A DNA stretch of 44,341 nucleotides from Nitrosopumilales archaeon (lineage in GTDB: Archaea > Thermoproteota > Nitrososphaeria > Nitrososphaerales > Nitrosopumilaceae): NCBI GenBank assembly GCA_900299125.1, contig OMIR01000046.1, positions 1 through 44,341 on the forward strand. Reading direction: 5' to 3'. Positions 40,212-44,341 of this stretch are shown here, one piece after another. The notes beneath the pieces were generated by a model, which ran no database searches, was not told the origin of the DNA, and saw only the letters and a list, made by a program, of their open reading frames with translations. The position numbers and the translations under genes are program-made. The first letter of the stretch is position 1. Each line of letters starts with the position of its first letter.

Positions 40212-40958
40212 ATGATTATAGTCCAACTCTCTGACATTCACGTTGGTTCACAATTCAAAGAGGAAACATTTGAACAAGTTATTGATGAGGTGAATGATCT
40301 AAAACCTGACGCGGTAATACTGACTGGCGATCTCACTAACGAGGGACTCTCCAAAGAATATGAAAAATGCAAAGCTCTAATTTCAAGACTGGATACCAAA
40401 AAAGTAATTGCGCTACCTGGAAATCACGATTACCGTAATACTGGATATCTTTTATTCAAAAGACACTTTCCGTTTGAAACAGTAAATGATCTAGGTGAGG
40501 GTGTAATAGTAGTAACAATTGGAACTGCAAGGCCTGATAGAGATGAGGGTGAAGTAGGATACAGACAAAATCTCTGGTTAGAGAGAACTATGAAAAAATA
40601 TGAAAATAAGATTAAGATTCTTGCAATGCATCATCACTTGGTTGGAATCCCTGATACAGGATCTGCTAGAGTAGAGGTTATAGATGCAGGAGATGTACTT
40701 AGAACCATTCTTGCAACAAGGGTCAATCTTGTTTTATGTGGTCATAAACATAGACCTTGGATTTGGAATCTAAAAGGACTATCGATTGTTAATGCAGGAA
40801 CTGCTTCTTCTGAGCGAGTTCGTGGATTATTTGAGAATACCTACAATATTATCACAATTAAGAACAAGAAAATCCATGTGGATCTTAAAATCATCGGCGG
40901 CAAAAAAATTCCTCTGGAAAGTATAGTTGAGCATTATACTCGTTCCGGTGAAGAATAA
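40212..40958 (+). CDS. calcineurin-like metallophosphoesterase
   Basis: A 248-residue phosphoesterase. All five metal motifs are present: 'QLSDIHVGS' (D-x-H), 'VILTGDLTNEG' (GDLT), 'VIALPGNHDYRN' (GNHD), 'ILAMHHHLV' (H) and 'VLCGHKHRPW' (GHxH). It is close to the 3',5'-cAMP phosphodiesterase CpdA/YfcE class by layout. The substrate could be a cyclic nucleotide, nucleic acid or phosphoester. It is a single gene, with the tRNA gene only 40 nt downstream. Confidence 0.88.
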   Translation: MIIVQLSDIHVGSQFKEETFEQVIDEVNDLKPDAVILTGDLTNEGLSKEYEKCKALISRLDTKKVIALPGNHDYRNTGYLLFKRHFPFETVNDLGEGVIVVTIGTARPDRDEGEVGYRQNLWLERTMKKYENKIKILAMHHHLVGIPDTGSARVEVIDAGDVLRTILATRVNLVLCGHKHRPWIWNLKGLSIVNAGTASSERVRGLFENTYNIITIKNKKIHVDLKIIGGKKIPLESIVEHYTRSGEE

Positions 40959-40965
40959 AGGCTCA

Positions 40966-40973
40966 ATTTATTT
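40966..40973 (+). promoter_or_regulatory. TATA-like box of tRNA-Ser
   Basis: The sequence aatttatt is centred about 28 nt before the first base of the tRNA, the usual archaeal TATA spacing. Confidence 0.5.
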
Positions 40974-40998
40974 ACAGATTGATATCTTCAGACCTTGA

Positions 40999-41082
40999 GC
41001 GGGGGTCGCCTAGCCTGGTAGGGCGTGGGATTGCTAATCCCATGTCAGCAATGACCCGTGGGTTCAAATCCCACTCCCCGCG
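40999..41082 (+). tRNA. tRNA-Ser (anticodon GCT)
   Basis: A cloverleaf with a long variable arm (class II). Acceptor stem GCGGGGG pairs with TCCCCGC (last pair G-U), followed by discriminator G. The D arm is gcct-agcctggta-gggc. The anticodon stem TGGGA/TCCCA encloses TTGCTAA, so the anticodon is GCT, reading AGC/AGU serine codons. The variable arm folds as GTCA-GCAA-TGAC. The T arm is GTGGG-TTCAAAT-CCCAC. CCA is not encoded and no intron is present. Confidence 0.95.
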
Positions 41083-41127
41083 CTTAAAACCCTTAAACTT
41101 AATAGACGATTCACAAACAATTCTTTA

Positions 41128-41289
41128 ATGGGACGTCGAAAGACTCAGAAAGTAATCAAGACAGGTCCAAAAAACGTTACAACTGGATTCTGTCCAAAAT
41201 GTCAAACAGTAGGTCGAATCTTCATTATAGGACAAGTTGGAGCCGAACATGCCAAATGTGCCTCGTGCAACCAAGAGTTTGATTTGTAA
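41128..41289 (+). CDS. Elf1-like zinc-ribbon protein
   Basis: A 53-residue protein, MGRRKTQKVIKTGPKN then 'FCPKCQTVGRIFIIGQVGAEHAKCASCNQEFDL'. The basic MGRRK start and two CxxC pairs (CPKC and CASC) resemble transcription elongation factor Elf1 (MGRRK... CP.C... C..C). Archaeal Elf1-like proteins are shorter than the eukaryotic one, as here. A generic zinc ribbon is the alternative. It follows the tRNA gene by 45 nt. Confidence 0.65.
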   Translation: MGRRKTQKVIKTGPKNVTTGFCPKCQTVGRIFIIGQVGAEHAKCASCNQEFDL

Positions 41290-41351
41290 AGCAAACTGGC
41301 AAATAATTTAACCCATAAATTTTTAAGCTCTTTTTCTGATTGAACGGTATA

Positions 41352-41522
41352 ATGAGCACTGAAGGAGAGACAATTTACGAGCGTGTTGCCAAACTAGAAG
41401 ATGAAATCGCAGCACTACGCAATGAAGTCGATGTTCTTAAAAAAGCACTTAGGAACAAACTTGCAAGGCATGAGATCTCAGAGATCAAAAAAGGGCATGA
41501 TATTACATCAATTATCGACTAG
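41352..41522 (+). CDS. small coiled-coil protein
   Basis: A 56-residue protein from ATG 41352, MSTEGETIYERVAKLEDEIAALRNEVDVLKKALRNKL with leucines and other hydrophobics at heptad spacing over about residues 10-40. This resembles a coiled-coil/leucine-zipper dimer. A TTG at 41340 would add four residues. The C-terminus is basic with a short tail. The family is not recognised. It overlaps the convergent SirB1-like gene by 11 nt. Confidence 0.6.
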   Translation: MSTEGETIYERVAKLEDEIAALRNEVDVLKKALRNKLARHEISEIKKGHDITSIID

Positions 41523-42333
41523 ATTTTTCTCTAGTGTTTCGAATTAATTCCAAAATAAAATCAACATCTTGAGCCTCGGGAGCGATTTCTATATACCTGT
41601 TTAGATGGTCCAGCGCTGGCTGGTATTTTTGCAGTCTTTCTAATATAATCCCCTTATCACGTATTTCGTCTGGTGAATCTGGCTCCACTGCAAGTATCAT
41701 ATCGGCACAACGCAATGCGTTATCATAAGCATAAGATTGGGCATAGGAATTTTTGAGATTTCGTAATATGCGCACTAGTATCTTGTCTTCTTGCAACTCA
41801 TCTAGAAATTCCGGCGAAAATTCTATTTCTTCCCCAAAATTCCTATACAAAATCTCTTCCAAATCGTCAATTGACAGTAATTGACCGCCGCTAAACGGAT
41901 CCAAGATCATCTCCTCGTTGTATTTTACAACGACATGGCTTGGAAAACCACAAATTTTCAACTCCAGACCTATTCTTCTTGCGATTTCAACATATAGTAT
42001 TGAAAGTGTGATTGGAATACCTGTTTTTTTCCTCAGTACTTCATTTAAAAAATTATTCTTTGGGTCATAGTAATCATCTGTATCACCTTGAAATTCTAAA
42101 GTGTCAAAGAGATGTTCATTTAACATCGAAATCAGATATGTTGGATTTTTCACATCTGATAACAAGACTTTGAGAGTTTTAGCAATCTCATTAATCTTTT
42201 GAATATTGCTTTCAATGTCTAAATTTGGATATTCCAAAATCTGTGCGAGCTTGAGACATTTTTCGACTAGGTTGTATTTTGGGTCATTTGAAAAAACAAC
42301 CCACTCTGCTACAAACGGATCAAAATCATTCAT
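41512..42333 (-). CDS. SirB1/YchA-type transglutaminase-like protein with TPR-like tail
   Basis: A 273-residue protein. The middle section 'LFDTLEFQGDTDDYYDPKNNFLNEVLRKKTGIPITLSILYVEIARRIGLELKICGFPSHVVVKYN...MILDPFSGGQLLS' matches the SirB1 family (PF13369), a transglutaminase-like fold ('GIPI.L..L....A...GL...G...P.HF'). The residue at the catalytic Cys position is not obviously present. The last about 90 residues look like two TPR-like helix pairs ('SYAYDNALRCADMILAVEPDSPDEIRDKGIILERLQKYQPALDHLNRYIEIAP'). It is only 4 nt from the upstream gene, so cotranscribed with it. Confidence 0.85.
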   Translation of the reverse strand: MNDFDPFVAEWVVFSNDPKYNLVEKCLKLAQILEYPNLDIESNIQKINEIAKTLKVLLSDVKNPTYLISMLNEHLFDTLEFQGDTDDYYDPKNNFLNEVLRKKTGIPITLSILYVEIARRIGLELKICGFPSHVVVKYNEEMILDPFSGGQLLSIDDLEEILYRNFGEEIEFSPEFLDELQEDKILVRILRNLKNSYAQSYAYDNALRCADMILAVEPDSPDEIRDKGIILERLQKYQPALDHLNRYIEIAPEAQDVDFILELIRNTREKSSR

Positions 42334-42337
42334 TATT

Positions 42338-43531
42338 CTATTTAATTCTCTTTAGATATAATTGCGGTTCCTTTAATTCACGAGTATTGGGTGGATTTTC
42401 TAAAAGGAACTTAAATGAATTCTTTCCATGATTTGTGTAAACCGAACTTGTCAAGTCATTTCCAAGGTGTTTTCTTACTTGATATGAAGAAATGTCTGTA
42501 TTCATGAATGTTGTAAGATACTGTGAAAAATCCTCATCTTTTGCCAAAATATTTTGTACGCAAAATTCAGCCATTCCCTCCATAGTAGAAAATGCTGCAT
42601 GATGTCTTTGTATTGGGCCAAGCCATCTCTGGTAAATCTCATGGAGTTGAGGTACCATTGATGATATTCCAGGCTCTATCTCAACTTTGGTATATGTCAT
42701 GACATCTGGTCCAAGTACATTTACAATAAAATTATCTGGATTTAGCGTAAAAAACAGATTTGCTCTTTTTGCAATTGGAAATTCTAAAGGCACGTCTGGC
42801 AATTGTAAATGTTCTGATAATTTAGTGGCGGTATTATCATCGAGATCTAAAATTATTTTTGCAAGTTCTTCGTTTATTCGGTTTACTTCGATAACAGCTT
42901 GCTTATTTTGGTCGTAGAGATTTTTTTGAATAGAGTGTACTAATTCTTCAAGGAGTGTCATTTTTAGCGCACCAACATAACCTGATTTTACCCCCTCATA
43001 TCTGAGAAAATATGGTTTACCTTGTTTGTACAAAATTATCTTAGGATAGCTAGAAAGAACAAAGTTGTTTACATAAATGACATTGTCTAGATAGTCACCG
43101 TAAGTAGTAGAAATTTTTGAAATGTATGATTTTGCATATGTAGAATAGACCAAAAATTTTGGTGTATTCTCTTTAATTATGCTGGCAATTGATTGGCGCT
43201 CTTGTTTAGCTATGGCTAAAAACAATCTATCTACAAAGTCTCGCGAGTCGTCAGTTGCAAACACTTTTCGACCCTTGATCTTTTTGAGTTCGTCTAGTTC
43301 TGGGAATTCTATTTTTATAGTAGAATCAGGTGTAACTCCTGTAAATTCACCAATCTTTTGAATCAATTCCGGCATTACTTTATTTCCGACTTCTTCAGGC
43401 GTATCGAATTTCAGAGTAAATTCCGAATCTTCTGCAATTCTAGTAGTCATACTCGCAATGTCTTTTTCTTCGTTAATCTCTACAGAAATTTGATCCAAAA
43501 GTGCATCTGCAAACTCTTCAAACTCTGTCAT
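42338..43531 (-). CDS. protein of unknown function with degenerate zincin-like motif (EExxH...EGxAEF)
   Basis: A 397-residue soluble protein. The region 'LKMTLLEELVHSIQKNLYDQ' (residues 189-208) has a helix like the zinc-metalloprotease HExxH helix, but the first His is Glu (EELVH, 195-199). Residues 315-323 (STMEGMAEF) fit the 'EGxAEY' helix that supplies the third ligand in gluzincins. It may therefore be a zincin fold with a changed site. There is no signal peptide, so it acts in the cytosol if it is an enzyme. It shares an operon with the SirB1-like gene 4 nt downstream. Function is an inference from these two short patterns. Confidence 0.55.
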   Translation of the reverse strand: MTEFEEFADALLDQISVEINEEKDIASMTTRIAEDSEFTLKFDTPEEVGNKVMPELIQKIGEFTGVTPDSTIKIEFPELDELKKIKGRKVFATDDSRDFVDRLFLAIAKQERQSIASIIKENTPKFLVYSTYAKSYISKISTTYGDYLDNVIYVNNFVLSSYPKIILYKQGKPYFLRYEGVKSGYVGALKMTLLEELVHSIQKNLYDQNKQAVIEVNRINEELAKIILDLDDNTATKLSEHLQLPDVPLEFPIAKRANLFFTLNPDNFIVNVLGPDVMTYTKVEIEPGISSMVPQLHEIYQRWLGPIQRHHAAFSTMEGMAEFCVQNILAKDEDFSQYLTTFMNTDISSYQVRKHLGNDLTSSVYTNHGKNSFKFLLENPPNTRELKEPQLYLKRIK

Positions 43532-43635
43532 TGAATATCTGAGTTTTTGCCATACAATTTAACATTACTGGAATTATTTGTTAACCAAGGTTTAATTCGA
43601 TTTATTCTCCAAAATGATTTGATTTGCTCAAAAAT

Positions 43636-44341
43636 ATGGATATGATTGTCTGTGTTAGATGCCATGGATATGTAGAACTAACCATTTACAAAAAAAACAA
43701 AGAAATCCATGAAGGAACACTAAACTGCAAAAACTGTGAAATTGTATACCCTATTCTTTACGGCATTCCAATTATGTGGGGTGATCCTATTCAGTATTTT
43801 TCTAATCGACAAAAACTAGGAGGAGAACTTTTATCATCTGTCCAGTCGCCACAACTAAAATCCCTTATCAAAAATGCTCTCAGTAAAGCAAGCAAAAATA
43901 CTGATCTCTCATTAATAGAAAAACGATGGACTGAGATCTATCTACAAAATCAGAAATCAAAATTCTATGATCACATAATAAAATCTACAGATAGCAATTA
44001 CAATACTGTACTAGAACATGGTTGTTCTATAGGGATAATATCTAGGAGCTTGTCTAAAAAAACCTCCAAAGTATTTGGTATTGACAAATCATTTTATGCT
44101 ATTATGGAGGCAAAAAAGCTTGGACTAGAGAATGCTGAATTCGTCGTTGCTGATTCTTTGGATAATCCGTTTGGAGATGTTAAATTTGAGCTGATTTTAG
44201 GTTTGAATCTATTTGAGATAATCGAACCCAAACAACTCATCAAATTGATATCGACACAGATTCAAAAAAATGGTAAATTGATTCTATCTGATCCGTATGA
44301 TTATGACCGTGGCACGAGAACTGTAAAGGAACCACTGTATG
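43636..44341 (+). CDS. Trm112-like zinc segment plus SAM methyltransferase (3'-truncated by the window)
   Basis: A frame from ATG 43636 that is still open at the right edge (235 codons seen). The start MDMIVCVRCHGYVELTIYKK followed by 'LNCKNCEIVYPILYGIPIMWG' gives CxxC...CxxC, a zinc-binding module like the Trm112/UbiE-associated 'L.CP.C...L.........C..C...YPI..GIP.M'. A class I methyltransferase follows: motif I 'VLEHGCSIGIISRSL' and 'VFGIDKSFYAIMEAKKLGLENAEFVVADSLDNPFG', then 'LILGLNLFEII'. The motif I Gly is preceded by His rather than Glu/Asp-rich spacing. The substrate is unknown. The C-terminus is outside the window. Confidence 0.75.
   Translation, partial: MDMIVCVRCHGYVELTIYKKNKEIHEGTLNCKNCEIVYPILYGIPIMWGDPIQYFSNRQKLGGELLSSVQSPQLKSLIKNALSKASKNTDLSLIEKRWTEIYLQNQKSKFYDHIIKSTDSNYNTVLEHGCSIGIISRSLSKKTSKVFGIDKSFYAIMEAKKLGLENAEFVVADSLDNPFGDVKFELILGLNLFEIIEPKQLIKLISTQIQKNGKLILSDPYDYDRGTRTVKEPLY

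Noticed and set aside
1-44341. Prophage, insertion sequence or integrated element
   Set aside because: There is no transposase, integrase, terminal repeat or tRNA-linked direct repeat. The tRNA-Ser end (41061-41082) has no second copy that I can see.

Overview
The window is AT-rich, gene-dense chromosomal DNA from an archaeon, most likely a marine ammonia-oxidising thaumarchaeon (Nitrososphaerota, Nitrosopumilus/Nitrosarchaeum-like). The evidence is a purely archaeal/eukaryote-like information-processing set: ribosomal proteins S17e, S30e and L21e, aIF2-beta, aIF1A, RIO1 kinase, a Pno1/Dim2-type KH protein, topoisomerase VI, RNA polymerase Rpb4/RpoF, a TFE-beta/RPC34 homologue, fibrillarin/NOP5, Trm1 and RadA. 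Many starts are leaderless with a TATA box about 25 nt upstream, and GTG/TTG starts are common. No amo, nitrogen or CO2-fixation genes lie in the window, so genus is an inference. No CRISPR, rRNA, insertion sequence or prophage was seen.

Layout. 1-4 kb: a clipped minus-strand gene, S17e with an acidic tail, a MoaD-like/Cgi121 fusion, a THUMP protein, a tiny acidic repeat ORF, a winged-helix regulator, a membrane protein, a zinc ribbon and a YggX-like protein. 4-9.5 kb: purine and pyrimidine synthesis (purA, pyrF), a Nudix hydrolase, a cis-prenyltransferase (uppS) with no ordinary start codon, DUF373 and a membrane-anchored protein. 9.7-15.2 kb: a collinear run of translation-initiation, ribosome-biogenesis and topoisomerase VI genes (aIF2-beta, DUF424, aIF1A, rio1, KH protein, top6B, top6A) with tiny gaps or overlaps.

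15.2-23.2 kb: small membrane, HTH and zinc proteins, a purine-salvage pair (mtnP-apt), a 702-residue secreted multi-Ig-like protein, and an OLD-family ATPase/TOPRIM protein that is the only recognisable candidate defence gene. 23.3-32.2 kb: TFE-beta with FtsJ/RlmE, trm1, rnhB, the box C/D RNP pair fibrillarin-NOP5, pyrD-pyrK, a large radical SAM protein and S30e. 32.2-35.6 kb: a short signal-peptide ORF, a FluC fluoride channel and a CopA copper ATPase. 35.6-39.1 kb: radA split by one in-frame TAG, then L21e, RpoF, DUF655, KsgA and a HemK-like methyltransferase in a tightly packed cluster. 39.1-44.3 kb: isocitrate dehydrogenase, a metallophosphoesterase, tRNA-Ser(GCU), an Elf1-like zinc ribbon, a coiled-coil peptide, a SirB1-type protein, a protein resembling a degenerate zincin, and a clipped methyltransferase.

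Functionally this is mostly housekeeping. The points most worth a second look are the in-frame amber stop in radA with a palindrome over its start, the uppS gene that appears to begin at a non-AUG/GUG/UUG codon behind a strong Shine-Dalgarno, the MoaD-Cgi121 fusion, the EExxH protein at 42.3-43.5 kb, and the OLD protein with an altered TOPRIM site.
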